DNA from: Lachnospiraceae bacterium
GTDB lineage: Bacteria > Bacillota > Clostridia > Lachnospirales > Lachnospiraceae
Length of the DNA: 64,000 nt
Direction: 5' to 3'
NCBI GenBank assembly: GCA_015056815.1
Contig: SVFN01000001.1
Coordinates: 1 to 64,000 of the forward strand
Notes under the pieces: model-generated
The model's input: only the letters and a program-made list of their open reading frames with translations
What the model was told of the DNA's origin: nothing
Databases searched by the model: none
Made by a program: the position numbers and the translations under genes
In this document: one piece after another, positions 17,470 to 26,541 of the stretch
Numbering within the stretch: position 1 is the stretch's first letter
How the letters are laid out: the number at the start of each line of letters is the position of its first letter

Positions 17470-18792
17470 TTGGCGGGTTACAGGATTAATCAGGCAAAGT
17501 ATGCGGCACTGGCTGCACAGAGTTTTTATAAAAGACTCGGAAAAGTGGTGAATGTAGTCGGGCTTACAATAGAATCAGCCGGACCGGACGCGAAGTTAGG
17601 GGACTTGTGCCGGATCTATCGCGAGGGCAGGGAAGGAGAAAGCTGTCTTGCGGAAGTTGTCGGTTTTAAAGAAGGCTATACACTTCTGATGCCCTGCGAG
17701 GTGACGGAAGGAATTGGAGGAGGATGTATCGTTGAAAATGAAGGTCATCCTCTTTCTGTGCAAGTAGGGGATGAACTGTTAGGCCATACTCTGGACGGAT
17801 TCGGCCGCCCGGTAAATGAAGAGATTAACTTTGGCAATGCGTTGTTTTATCCATTAGAGGCACCACCGCCGGATCCGATGACGCGTAAGATCATCGATGA
17901 AGTCCTTCCACTCGGAGTAAAGGCGGTGGATGGATTGATCACAGTCGGAAAAGGACAGAGGATCGGTATTTTTGCCGGATCCGGAGTGGGCAAATCGACA
18001 TTGATGGGTATGTTTGCGCGAAATACGCAGGCGGACATCAATGTGATCGCTCTCATAGGAGAGCGAGGCAGGGAAGTACGTGAATTTATCGAGAGAGATC
18101 TGGGACCGGAAGGCATGAGGAGGTCTGTTGTGGTGGTGGCCACCTCCGATAAGCCGGCTTTGGAACGGAATAAAGCGGCTAAAACGGCAACGGCGATCGC
18201 TGAGTATTTCAGAGATCAGGGAAGAGACGTTCTTCTGATGATGGATTCTTTGACACGTTTCAGTATGGCACAAAGGGAGATTGGTCTGGCGAGCGGAGAA
18301 CCGCCGGTGACAAGAGGCTATCCGCCCAGTGTTTATTCGGAAATGCCGAAGCTTCTGGAACGTGCAGGACGTTCGGATAAGGGGTCGATCACAGGACTTT
18401 ATACAGTTCTGGTAGATGGGGATGATTTTAATGAGCCGATCACGGATACTGCGAGAAGTATTCTGGATGGACATATCATGCTGGATCGAAGACTGGCGCA
18501 CAAGAATCATTATCCGGCTATTGATGTGCTCCAGAGTATTTCCAGATGCATGAGTGCCATTACAGACAGAGAGCACAAACGGGCTGCGGGGCAGCTGAAA
18601 AATGTCATGGCAACGTATTCGGAGGCGGAGGATCTGATCAATATCGGTGCCTATAAGCGCGGGAGCAATCCGAATGTGGATTTTGCCATCAGCAAGATAG
18701 AGGCAGTTAATGAGTTTCTGCTGCAGCAGACCGATGAGAAGTTTTCGTTTGAAGAGATCATACAAAGACTGGAAAGCATGTTTGCAAAGTAA
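17470..18792 (+). CDS. fliI: Flagellum-specific ATPase FliI
   Basis: Hexameric ATPase that releases substrate-chaperone complexes at the flagellar export gate. The 440-aa protein matches the F1-beta-like family, with Walker A GSGVGKST (about 169-176), Walker B DVLLMMDSLTRF and the signature GYPPSVYSEMPKLLERAG. It uses a TTG start 12 nt after AAGGAG. Located between fliH and fliJ in the universal order. Confidence 0.96.
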   Translation: MAGYRINQAKYAALAAQSFYKRLGKVVNVVGLTIESAGPDAKLGDLCRIYREGREGESCLAEVVGFKEGYTLLMPCEVTEGIGGGCIVENEGHPLSVQVGDELLGHTLDGFGRPVNEEINFGNALFYPLEAPPPDPMTRKIIDEVLPLGVKAVDGLITVGKGQRIGIFAGSGVGKSTLMGMFARNTQADINVIALIGERGREVREFIERDLGPEGMRRSVVVVATSDKPALERNKAAKTATAIAEYFRDQGRDVLLMMDSLTRFSMAQREIGLASGEPPVTRGYPPSVYSEMPKLLERAGRSDKGSITGLYTVLVDGDDFNEPITDTARSILDGHIMLDRRLAHKNHYPAIDVLQSISRCMSAITDREHKRAAGQLKNVMATYSEAEDLINIGAYKRGSNPNVDFAISKIEAVNEFLLQQTDEKFSFEEIIQRLESMFAK

Positions 18793-18828
18793 TATTTTTT
18801 CGGTAATGTGAAAGTGACGGTGATGGTT

Positions 18829-19281
18829 ATGGCAAAATTCCGTTACAGGATGCAGAATATTCTGGATATCAAAAATAAGATGGAGATTCAGGCGAAGAAC
18901 GAATATGCCGCTGCCAATCTGGAGCTGGAGGACGAAAAGGAACGGATGAACGCTCTGATCGGAAGAAGGCGGTTTTATGAGAACAAAGTCAGGGAACATC
19001 TGCAAAGCGAGTCACTGGATCTTCAGGCTGTCATAGAAGGAAAAGCGGCGATCCGCAGCATTGAAGAACAGATGAAAAAGCAGCTGGACAGGATCAAAAA
19101 GGCAGAAGATAAGGTTGAGCAAAAACGTGTGATCATGACGGAGCTGCGGATGGAGCGAAAAACCCATGAAAAGCTCCGGGAGCAGGCCTTTGAAGAGTTT
19201 ATGCAGGAAGAACGCAAGAGTGAGAGCAAGCAGATCGATGAATTGACCAGCTATACATACGGAGCAGGTAAAAACGAGTAG
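18829..19281 (+). CDS. fliJ: Flagellar export chaperone FliJ
   Basis: Coiled-coil stalk protein that links FliI to FlhA and escorts export chaperones. The 150-aa product is nearly all charged helix and starts MAKFRYRMQNILDIKNKME, the typical FliJ opening. ATG 18829 is chosen over an earlier in-frame ATG at 18808 because conserved FliJ sequence begins here. The ribosome site is weak. Assignment rests on position after fliI plus the N-terminal pattern. Confidence 0.88.
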   Translation: MAKFRYRMQNILDIKNKMEIQAKNEYAAANLELEDEKERMNALIGRRRFYENKVREHLQSESLDLQAVIEGKAAIRSIEEQMKKQLDRIKKAEDKVEQKRVIMTELRMERKTHEKLREQAFEEFMQEERKSESKQIDELTSYTYGAGKNE

Positions 19282-19292
19282 GTGAAGGATTT

Positions 19293-20171
19293 ATGGCAGA
19301 AGAATTGGAACAGGCAGGAGCGGTTAACCCTGCGGAGGATAAGAAAAAACTAAAAGAAGAGAGAAAACGACTGAAAGAAGAGCAGAAGGCTCAGAAAAAA
19401 GAGGCGAAAGCCAGAGCAAAGGAAATTGCATTAAAAGAGGCTGCCCTGGAGGATGAGGAAGAGGGCAGTACAGTTTCGGCGATTCTGGTCACGCTGATCA
19501 TTGTGATCGTGTGGATCGGGATTCTCTGCGTGCTGGTTAAGCTGAATGTGGGCGGTTTTGGTTCTAATGTGCTGGCACCGCTGATCAAGGATGTTCCGGT
19601 GATCAACAAAATCCTTCCCAAGGAAGCGGCGACTGAGACAAATGATACGGAAAGCTATGGCGGATACACCAGTCTGGCTGAGGCTGTGGAGCAGATCAAG
19701 GCACTGGAGCTTCAGATTGAGGCATTGAGCAGCAGCAGCGGCTCTAATGAGGAGCTTGTGGCAGATCTGACAGCTGAGGTGGAGAGGCTGAAGACTTTTG
19801 AAAAGAATCAGGTGGAATTTGAACGGATCAAGAATCAGTTTTATGATGAAGTGATCTATGCGGAAAAAGGACCGGGGCCGGAGGAGTATATCAAGTATTA
19901 TGAATCCCTGGACCCGACCACTGCTGCGGAGCTTTATAAAGAAGTGATCCAAAAGAAGCAGGAGACCGATGAGATCAAAAACTATGCACAGGCTTATTCG
20001 GAGATGAAACCGAAGGAGGCTGCCGCAATCTTTGAAGCGATGACGGATAATCTGGATCTGGCGGCAAGGATCCTGGGAACCATGGAGCCGGATGACCGCG
20101 GCAAGATCCTGGGAGCCATGAAAGCGGATGTGGCGGCGCGTATTACGAAAATAATGGATCCTGAGTCTTAA
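19293..20171 (+). CDS. MotE/YlxF-like membrane protein with MgtE-N-type domain
   Basis: The 292-aa protein has a highly charged cytoplasmic N-terminus (about 15-55, Lys/Glu coiled coil), one TM helix (about 63-85), a coiled coil (about 130-180) and a C-terminal domain with repeated SLDPTTAAELY / MKPKEAAAIFEAM / MEPDDRGKILGAM units like the MgtE N-terminal fold. This layout matches YlxF in Bacillus and MotE-type proteins, encoded between fliJ and fliK. Its job is not settled. A role as membrane scaffold or export/stator accessory is inferred from operon position. Confidence 0.8.
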   Translation: MAEELEQAGAVNPAEDKKKLKEERKRLKEEQKAQKKEAKARAKEIALKEAALEDEEEGSTVSAILVTLIIVIVWIGILCVLVKLNVGGFGSNVLAPLIKDVPVINKILPKEAATETNDTESYGGYTSLAEAVEQIKALELQIEALSSSSGSNEELVADLTAEVERLKTFEKNQVEFERIKNQFYDEVIYAEKGPGPEEYIKYYESLDPTTAAELYKEVIQKKQETDEIKNYAQAYSEMKPKEAAAIFEAMTDNLDLAARILGTMEPDDRGKILGAMKADVAARITKIMDPES

Positions 20172-20243
20172 GAAAAATGTGAGATATGACGATAAACTAA
20201 GTGTATCTTACTAAGATGCAAAAACGAGGAAAGGAGGAATGAG

Positions 20244-21512
20244 ATGACACGTGTAGCAAATGATGTTACAAATCCTGTGATGCCAAAAGCCACAGTCAGG
20301 ACGAATGGCCGGGGCAGTGGTCAGAAAGACGAATTTACCTATATGATGGGACAGGCAGCCGGGATGACAGACGGTGCGAAAAAAGGCGGAACAGACGCAC
20401 TTGAGATCAGGACGTCCGATCATAAGCAGGCTTATGAGAAGAATAAGAAGACCTCCGACGTGAATGCGAAAGAGCCGAAGGAAGCGCTTGCCGACAAGAC
20501 AGATGCACTTCAGACAAAAGAAAAAGCGGTTGGAAAAGAACTGGCAGAGAAACTGGGAGTCAGCGAAGAAGAGCTGGAAGAAGCGATGACTTCTTTGGGA
20601 TTTTGCTTTGCGGATCTGGCGGATGCGGCAAATATGATAGCCTTAATGGGCGAACTGTCAGAGGGGCTGGATAACGTTACGGTTATGATGGACGAGAATA
20701 TGTTCAGTCAGGTAAATGATCTGACGCAGTTTGTGGCAGGTGCACTGGATGAGATCGCAGAAGAATTCGGCGTCACAACAGAAGAATTGACGACATTTAT
20801 GAGTGTGATGGATAAGCTGCAGGAAGCGGATCCGGAGAGCGCGTATACAGTGGAGGTTACACAGACTGCCACAAAGGAAGTGCAGGAGAATGTTCCGGAG
20901 AAGGCACAGAAGGAAACAGGCGGACAACAGGGACAGGAACATGCGCAGCAGGGGGCTCTGACCGGCAATACACAGGGACAGATCGTGTATGATACACCGA
21001 TCGAGACAGCTGTTTTGCAAGAGACTTCTTTTACAGAGACTTCCAGAGTACAGGAGATCCTGGATCAAATTGCGGATTATGTGAAGGTAAACGCAACACC
21101 GGAGATCACAGAAATGGAGATCCAGCTTAGTCCGGCAAGTCTTGGGACAGTGAATCTGCAGGTGGCGGCGAAGGATGGTGTGATCACTGCCCAGTTGATC
21201 GCGCAGGAAGAAGCAGTCAGACAGGCTTTGGAACTGCAGACGCAGGCACTGAAGGAAAGCCTGCAGCAGCAGGGAATCCGCGTGGAGGCAGTGGAAGTGA
21301 CGATCGCCAGCCATGAATTTGAACAGAATTTAGAGCAGGATGCCGATCCGAATCCGGAAGAAGAGGCATATGCAAAGAGTCTCAGAAAGGGTACGAGACG
21401 ACTTCATCTGGGAGAGCTTGGCGAGGAGGATCTGAATGAGATGTCCGAGGCGGAACTGATCCAGATCGATATGATGAACCGGACAGGCAACAGAGTAGAC
21501 TTTATGGCCTAG
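20244..21512 (+). CDS. fliK: Flagellar hook-length control protein FliK
   Basis: FliK measures hook length and switches export specificity through FlhB. The 422-aa protein has a low-complexity N-terminal ruler region and the conserved C-terminal domain (about 275-360) with EITEMEIQLSPASLGTVNLQ and ALELQTQALKESLQQQGI. The ribosome site is AAAGGAGGA. As in this family, only the C-terminal domain is recognisably conserved. It precedes flgD, which it needs for hook assembly. Confidence 0.92.
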   Translation: MTRVANDVTNPVMPKATVRTNGRGSGQKDEFTYMMGQAAGMTDGAKKGGTDALEIRTSDHKQAYEKNKKTSDVNAKEPKEALADKTDALQTKEKAVGKELAEKLGVSEEELEEAMTSLGFCFADLADAANMIALMGELSEGLDNVTVMMDENMFSQVNDLTQFVAGALDEIAEEFGVTTEELTTFMSVMDKLQEADPESAYTVEVTQTATKEVQENVPEKAQKETGGQQGQEHAQQGALTGNTQGQIVYDTPIETAVLQETSFTETSRVQEILDQIADYVKVNATPEITEMEIQLSPASLGTVNLQVAAKDGVITAQLIAQEEAVRQALELQTQALKESLQQQGIRVEAVEVTIASHEFEQNLEQDADPNPEEEAYAKSLRKGTRRLHLGELGEEDLNEMSEAELIQIDMMNRTGNRVDFMA

Positions 21513-21531
21513 GTCATGGAAAGGAGTCAGA

Positions 21532-22251
21532 ATGAGTTTGATAGCACAGGTATTAGACGGACAGATCAAGCAGTCGGCCTCTGCCAGTTCTTTATCGGCA
21601 TCGAAAGAGAAAAAAGGCGGGGATGCACTTGGAAAAGAAGATTTTTTGAAACTGCTGGTGGCACAGATGCAGTATCAGGATCCGTTAGAGCCTACTTCCA
21701 ATACAGAATATGTTTCGCAGTTTGCAACCTTTTCCGAACTGGAACAGATGCAGAATGTCAGCAACAGCATGGATATGTACCGCGCTTCCAATCTGGTAGG
21801 ACAGCACGTCACCATGAAAGTGACAAACCCTTCCAGCGGAGCAACAGAGGAGATCACAGGGCCGGTGGATTATGTGGTATATGAAAGCAATAAAGCGTAT
21901 CTTTCCATCAATGGGAATCTTTATTCCATAGATGATCTGGATACTATTGTGGATCCGGTTTACTATTCCGCTTTCCATAAATCACAGGAACTGGCATCGC
22001 AGATCGCGGATCTTGCGCCGGTGGATCAGCTTTCTCTTGCGGATGCATCGAAGGTGCTTAAGATTCTTGAAACCTATGATGGCATGAATGAGTACGAGAG
22101 AAGCTTTTTCCAGGATTCCGCGAAGGAAATGATCGAGGCTTACCGGACACAGCTTGCGAAGCTTTTGGCAGAAAGCTCTTCCGAAAAAGACGATTCAGCA
22201 CAAGAAGACACGGAAGAAAGCGCCACGACGACCGAGACGGTGGAAGTCTGA
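21532..22251 (+). CDS. flgD: Flagellar hook cap protein FlgD
   Basis: Scaffold that caps the growing hook. The 239-aa protein has the N-terminal FlgD signature (GKEDFLKLLVAQMQYQDPLEP, then SQFATFSELEQM). The domain after it is short (about 95-150), followed by a helical segment and a Ser/Glu/Thr-rich tail, so the usual FlgD Ig/tudor part looks reduced or diverged. ATG 21532 overlaps nothing and follows AAAGGAG. Located in standard order between fliK and flgE. Confidence 0.93.
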   Translation: MSLIAQVLDGQIKQSASASSLSASKEKKGGDALGKEDFLKLLVAQMQYQDPLEPTSNTEYVSQFATFSELEQMQNVSNSMDMYRASNLVGQHVTMKVTNPSSGATEEITGPVDYVVYESNKAYLSINGNLYSIDDLDTIVDPVYYSAFHKSQELASQIADLAPVDQLSLADASKVLKILETYDGMNEYERSFFQDSAKEMIEAYRTQLAKLLAESSSEKDDSAQEDTEESATTTETVEV

Positions 22252-22329
22252 GATGGATTTTCATAAGCGGACAGTGTGGTTATAGAAGATATGTCTCACG
22301 GATGAGATGTATTTCATGGAGGAGAGAAA

Positions 22330-22734
22330 ATGAACGAGGCAGCGAACACATTTCTTTCCATGGACCATGTCAGAAATGAATATTTGCATGAGGCAGGAGA
22401 GAACAGGGCAGTAAACAGAAAGACGGAAGAGGGTTTTACGTTTGGTCAGATGCTTGCGATGAAGGAAGCCTCTATTGATAAAGGGATTGTTTTCTCAAAG
22501 CATGCAAAAAACAGACTGGACGAGAGAAAGATCGATCTGACGACGGATCAGCTCAAAAGGCTGGAGGAAGGGACAGAGAAGGCCGGGAAGAAAGGCATTC
22601 GGGAATCCCTGGTGCTGGTGGACGATCTGGCGTTTATCGTCAACATCAAAAACCGGACAGTTGTGACTGCCATGGATCAGATGGAAAGCAAAGAAAATAT
22701 TTTTACAAACATCGACGGAGCCGTGATCAATTAG
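22330..22734 (+). CDS. Flagellar operon protein, TIGR02530-type
   Basis: Protein of 134 aa with the conserved core SKHAKNRLDERKI, then ESLVLVDDLAFIVNIKNRTVVTA, matching the uncharacterised flagellar family usually sited between flgD and flgE in Clostridia and Bacillus. No signal peptide or TM helix is present. Function unknown. A hook-assembly role is inferred from position. GGAGAGAAA ribosome site, 7 nt from the ATG. Confidence 0.85.
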   Translation: MNEAANTFLSMDHVRNEYLHEAGENRAVNRKTEEGFTFGQMLAMKEASIDKGIVFSKHAKNRLDERKIDLTTDQLKRLEEGTEKAGKKGIRESLVLVDDLAFIVNIKNRTVVTAMDQMESKENIFTNIDGAVIN

Positions 22735-22821
22735 CCGGACCTTACAGGAGGCTGACGTTTTCGACTGACAGACAAAACGAAACGGCAGGACGTCGCAAAA
22801 AACAATAGGAGGTCATTCATT

Positions 22822-24150
22822 ATGATGAGATCACTTTTCTCTGGTGTGGCAGGTCTTAGAACACACCAGACCAAGATGGATGTTATTGGTAACAATATTG
22901 CGAACGTGAATACCACAGCATACAAATCACAATCGATCACATTTGCGGATCTGATGTATCAGACGACACAGAATGCTTCCAGCCCGAATCCGGATACCGG
23001 TACCGGTGGTATCAATGCCAGACAGGTTGGACTTGGTGTTAAGAGCGGAGCGATCAATACATCCATTACCAGTTCCGGTTCCAATCAGACGACCAATAAT
23101 CCGTTTGACTGCAGGATCACCGGAAACGAATTTTTTATCGTAAGCGATGGAAGTCAGAACTTTTTTACCAGAGACGGTTCCTTCTTTGTGGATGCAGCGG
23201 GCAATCTCTGTATGACATCGATTGGCTACAACGTTATGGGCTGGGGTGTGGACGAGACGACCGGAAATGTAAAACCAGACATTGTACAGCCGATGCGTGT
23301 TATGAGCGCAAAGAACATGACTTATCCGGCGGAGGCTACCACGAAGGCAAACCTGTCCGGTATCATCGACAAAAATGATACGGATTTTGCAAAAGGCGCA
23401 AATGGCAAGACGGTCAGCCTTGGCGTTTATGACAGTCTTGGTTATTATTATACGGTTAAGTTCAATATGACAAAGGATGCGGGAGATGAGCATCTGTATA
23501 ATCTGCGGGTGGATGAAGTGCTTGATTCCAACGGCAAGAAGGTAGACGGACTGGAAGCGACGATCGGCGGCGGCAGTGTGGCACTCCAGTACAGTGACTC
23601 TACCGGTAAATTTATGGGTGTGGACGGAAGTACTACAACGACCACGGCGGATCTGACATTCAGTGGAAGTGCATCGCTGGGAAAGATTACAGTTGATTTT
23701 TCGGCAACGACAAATGAGAATAACAACGGCACCAGTACGGTTGCGGCGGATAACGGCGATTATGAAGGACTGGGAACCGGACGAAGAGTCGGCAATATGT
23801 CCGGCATCAGCATCCAGCAGGATGGGAAGATCTATGCGACTTATGATAATGGACAGTCCAAGCTGTTGGGACAGATCGCTGTGGCAAGTTTTGCGAATGC
23901 GGCAGGTCTTGCGAAAGCGGGCGATAATCTGTACTCGACGACACAGAACTCCGGTAATTTTGATGGAGTCGGCATCAATATTTCCACCAATGGTGATTAT
24001 ATCACAACCGGTGTTTTGGAAATGAGTAATGTGGATCTTTCCCAGGAATTTACGGAAATGATCACAACACAGAGAGGATTTCAGGCGAATTCCAGGATCA
24101 TTACGGTTTCGGATACACTTCTGGAGGAACTTGTGAATCTGAAGAGATAA
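22822..24150 (+). CDS. flgE: Flagellar hook protein FlgE
   Basis: Main subunit of the flexible hook. The 442-aa product has the N-terminal rod/hook motif (MRSLFSGVAGLRTHQTKMDVIGNNIANVNTTAYK region), a variable middle domain rich in Thr/Ser/Asn and the C-terminal motif MSNVDLSQEFTEMITTQRGFQANSRIITVSD region. Two ATG codons lie in tandem at 22822 and 22825. AGGAGGT is 8 nt upstream. Last gene before a strong terminator. Confidence 0.96.
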   Translation: MMRSLFSGVAGLRTHQTKMDVIGNNIANVNTTAYKSQSITFADLMYQTTQNASSPNPDTGTGGINARQVGLGVKSGAINTSITSSGSNQTTNNPFDCRITGNEFFIVSDGSQNFFTRDGSFFVDAAGNLCMTSIGYNVMGWGVDETTGNVKPDIVQPMRVMSAKNMTYPAEATTKANLSGIIDKNDTDFAKGANGKTVSLGVYDSLGYYYTVKFNMTKDAGDEHLYNLRVDEVLDSNGKKVDGLEATIGGGSVALQYSDSTGKFMGVDGSTTTTTADLTFSGSASLGKITVDFSATTNENNNGTSTVAADNGDYEGLGTGRRVGNMSGISIQQDGKIYATYDNGQSKLLGQIAVASFANAAGLAKAGDNLYSTTQNSGNFDGVGINISTNGDYITTGVLEMSNVDLSQEFTEMITTQRGFQANSRIITVSDTLLEELVNLKR

Positions 24151-24167
24151 GAATAATCAAAAACGGT

Positions 24168-24206
24168 AAAGAGGTTCCGGAGGACTTTTTTCGGAACCTT
24201 TTTTCC
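24168..24206 (+). terminator. Terminator of the first flagellar operon
   Basis: AGGTTCCG and CGGAACCT form a stem extended by A/T pairs, followed by a T6 tract. It lies 20 bp after flgE and splits the flagellar region into two transcription units. Confidence 0.9.
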
Positions 24207-24290
24207 GTTTTGAATGCCGTGAGAAATGGTTTGTTCCTGCTGATTTTACAGAAATTGACAGCGGTTTTGAAAAATAATTGTAAAAGAAAG

Positions 24291-24319
24291 TAGACAAGAA
24301 CCACAAAATTTAGTAAAAT
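24291..24319 (+). promoter_or_regulatory. Sigma-A type promoter for motA and downstream
   Basis: TAGACA (24291-24296) and TAAAAT (24314-24319) are 17 bp apart, 68 bp before the motA start. I see no sigma-28-like GCCGAT element. A TTGACA at 24254 has no good -10 partner. Confidence 0.6.
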
Positions 24320-24386
24320 TGTATATAGGTTGGGGAACATAGAGTGTTTCCCGGGTAAAACGAAAGACTAGGCAGGTGTTAATAAA

Positions 24387-25184
24387 TTGGATTTAGCGTC
24401 TATCATCGGATTGGTTGTATGTATAGCCCTTGTTATCATAGCAATCGTATCAGGCGATCAGGGTGTTGCCGCACTGAATGACTTTTTGGACTTCCAGTCG
24501 GCTCTGATTACGTTTGGAGGTTCTGTGGCGTGTATTCTGGCCGGTACGAGTATACCGGGTTTCTTAAGCGGCCTTAAGAGCTTTACGCTTGTGCTGAAGG
24601 CACCGGCAAGAGATATACCGACTATTATCAAACAGATCATAGATCTGTCAAATGTGGCACGTAAGGAAGGACTTCTTTCTTTGGAGGAGGCAGCCGGCAA
24701 TCTGGATGATCCGTTTTTGAAGAAGGGAATTCTTCTTATTGTTGACGGTACAGATCCGGAACTGGTGCGGGCGATCATGGAGACGGAGCTTGACAACGTG
24801 GATGTGCGCCATAAAGACAAGATCTCATTTTGGGAGAATATGGGTGCCATGGGTCCTGCGTGGGGAATGATCGGTACACTGGTAGGTCTGGTAAACATGC
24901 TTCAGAACATGAATGATCCCAGCGCGATCGGACCTGCTATGGCGGTTGCCCTGATCACGACTTTGTATGGTTCCCTTCTTGCAAACTGGATCTGTGCGCC
25001 GGTGGCTACAAAGTTAAAAGAGAATAACAATTCCGAGATCATGGAGAAAGGTATCATGATCGAGGGACTTTTGTCGATACAGGCAGGTGAAAATCCCCGC
25101 GTTATTGAGGAAAAGCTGAAATCCTTCATAGCACCGGGCGACAGAGCAGCTGCATCTAGCGAGGGTGGTGAGGCAGATGGCTAA
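24387..25184 (+). CDS. motA: Flagellar motor stator protein MotA
   Basis: Proton- or sodium-channel stator subunit. The 265-aa protein shows four TM segments (about 3-20, 30-50, 145-165, 178-200) and a cytoplasmic loop with the conserved EGLLSLEEAAGNLDDPFLKKG. The C-terminal pair holds WGMIGTLVGLVNML. It starts with TTG after an AGGTG site. It overlaps motB by 8 bp, indicating coupled translation for a 4:2 stator complex. Confidence 0.95.
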   Translation: MDLASIIGLVVCIALVIIAIVSGDQGVAALNDFLDFQSALITFGGSVACILAGTSIPGFLSGLKSFTLVLKAPARDIPTIIKQIIDLSNVARKEGLLSLEEAAGNLDDPFLKKGILLIVDGTDPELVRAIMETELDNVDVRHKDKISFWENMGAMGPAWGMIGTLVGLVNMLQNMNDPSAIGPAMAVALITTLYGSLLANWICAPVATKLKENNNSEIMEKGIMIEGLLSIQAGENPRVIEEKLKSFIAPGDRAAASSEGGEADG

Positions 25185-25974
25185 GAAAAGAGAAGAAGAA
25201 CCGCCAAAAGGCGCGCCGGCCTGGCAATCGACCTTTGCGGATCTGATGAATCTGCTTCTGTGCTTCTTTGTGCTTTTGTTTTCGATGTCGACGGTAGATG
25301 CGGAAAAACTGGCAGCGGTTGCAGCCTCGTTTTCCCAGACGTTCAGTATTTTTCAGGCGGGTGCTACGGCAATCGGCGATGGCATGCTGATCAGTAACGG
25401 CGTCAGTCAGCTCAATGAGCTGGATGCCTACATCAACAGTACCGGTAAGGCTGCGGATGCAGAAGTGCAGACCGAAGACTTTATGAAAGAATTTGAAGAG
25501 GCCAAGATGGCGGCGGCGGAAGAACTTGCGGAGCAGGTTTCCGAAGCAGTGGCGGAAAGCGAATATGACAGCGATATTGATGTGGAGTTTACCTCGCAGT
25601 ATGTTTCCCTTACACTAAACGGAGCGGTATTGTTTGATTCCGGAAGCGCAGAGCTGAAAGAAGAATCCAAACCGATCCTGGACAAGGTGGGACAGATCCT
25701 GACCAGGTATGCGGACAGTACGGTTGAGATTGAGGGACATACCGATAATGTGCCGATCCACAATTCGAAGTTTGAAAGCAATGATGTGCTGTCGGATTAC
25801 AGAGCATTAGCTGTTTTTAATTATTTTATGGATACAACGGCACTGGATCCGGCTTACGTGAAGCATTCCGGCAGAGGGGAATATGTTCCGGTGGCGGACA
25901 ACTCCACGGCGGAGGGACGTATGCAGAACCGACGCGTTGAGATCAAAATATTCACTGCCTTGGCAGGTGAATAG
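25177..25974 (+). CDS. motB: Flagellar motor stator protein MotB
   Basis: Stator subunit anchored to peptidoglycan. The single TM helix contains the ion-binding aspartate in FADLMNLLLCFFVLLFS (about 18-35). A linker follows, then an OmpA-like domain with VEIEGHTDNVP and the GRMQNRRVEI motif. ATG 25177 is chosen over GTG 25165 because GGTGAGG is 5 nt upstream and the KKREEEPPKGAPAW opening is typical. About 265 aa. Confidence 0.95.
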   Translation: MAKKREEEPPKGAPAWQSTFADLMNLLLCFFVLLFSMSTVDAEKLAAVAASFSQTFSIFQAGATAIGDGMLISNGVSQLNELDAYINSTGKAADAEVQTEDFMKEFEEAKMAAAEELAEQVSEAVAESEYDSDIDVEFTSQYVSLTLNGAVLFDSGSAELKEESKPILDKVGQILTRYADSTVEIEGHTDNVPIHNSKFESNDVLSDYRALAVFNYFMDTTALDPAYVKHSGRGEYVPVADNSTAEGRMQNRRVEIKIFTALAGE

Positions 25975-25988
25975 GAGGGAGCGGTGAT

Positions 25989-26504
25989 ATGAAAAAAAAC
26001 TTGTTGTCAATCCTGATTCTGGCACTTCTGCTGGTGAACGTGATTTTGACCGGCATTACGATGTTCAGCGTCACCACCACAAATAAAAAAACGGCAGCGA
26101 TCGTAAGTCAGATCGCATCCGTCCTGCAGCTGGATCTTTCCACAACGGATACAGAAGAGGAAACGGCATCTGTCAAGATGGAGGATACTGCCACTTACGA
26201 TATTGCGGATGAGATGACGATCCCGTTAAAGCTGGGAGCAGACGGTAAAGATCATTATGCAGTGGTTTCTGTAAGTTTATCCATGAATATGAAATCACCG
26301 GGGTATAAGACATACGGTGAGAGTATCGGAGACAGGGAAAGTCTGATCAAGGGTGAGATCGTAAATGCGTTTCGCAATTATTCTATTGAGGAAGTAAAAG
26401 CGGATGAGGATGCGGTACTTACGGATATCCTTTCAAGATTACAAAAAATGTTTGATTCCGATTTTATTTATAAAGTATCCTTTAGAGGAGTTATGTATCA
26501 GTAA
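25989..26504 (+). CDS. fliL: Flagellar basal-body-associated protein FliL
   Basis: Membrane protein that surrounds or stabilises the stator. The 171-aa protein has an N-terminal TM helix (about 5-27), a Thr/Glu-rich linker and a FliL domain with the IGDRESLIKGEIVNAFRNYS motif and the C-terminal YKVSFRGVMYQ. Located between motB and fliM as in Bacillus. The central part is diverged, so the call leans on position and the C-terminal pattern. Confidence 0.87.
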   Translation: MKKNLLSILILALLLVNVILTGITMFSVTTTNKKTAAIVSQIASVLQLDLSTTDTEEETASVKMEDTATYDIADEMTIPLKLGADGKDHYAVVSVSLSMNMKSPGYKTYGESIGDRESLIKGEIVNAFRNYSIEEVKADEDAVLTDILSRLQKMFDSDFIYKVSFRGVMYQ

Positions 26505-26541
26505 GATATATTAAAATGATTGCAGACGGGAGGTGAGTCTG

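Noticed and set aside
17854-19005. 383-codon minus-strand ORF opposite fliI and fliJ
   Set aside because: Antisense shadow of strongly conserved flagellar genes, with no ribosome site and no domain pattern.
24254-24286. TTGACA at 24254 as the motA -35
   Set aside because: The hexamer 17 bp downstream is TTGTAA, a poor -10. The TAGACA/TAAAAT pair further down fits better.
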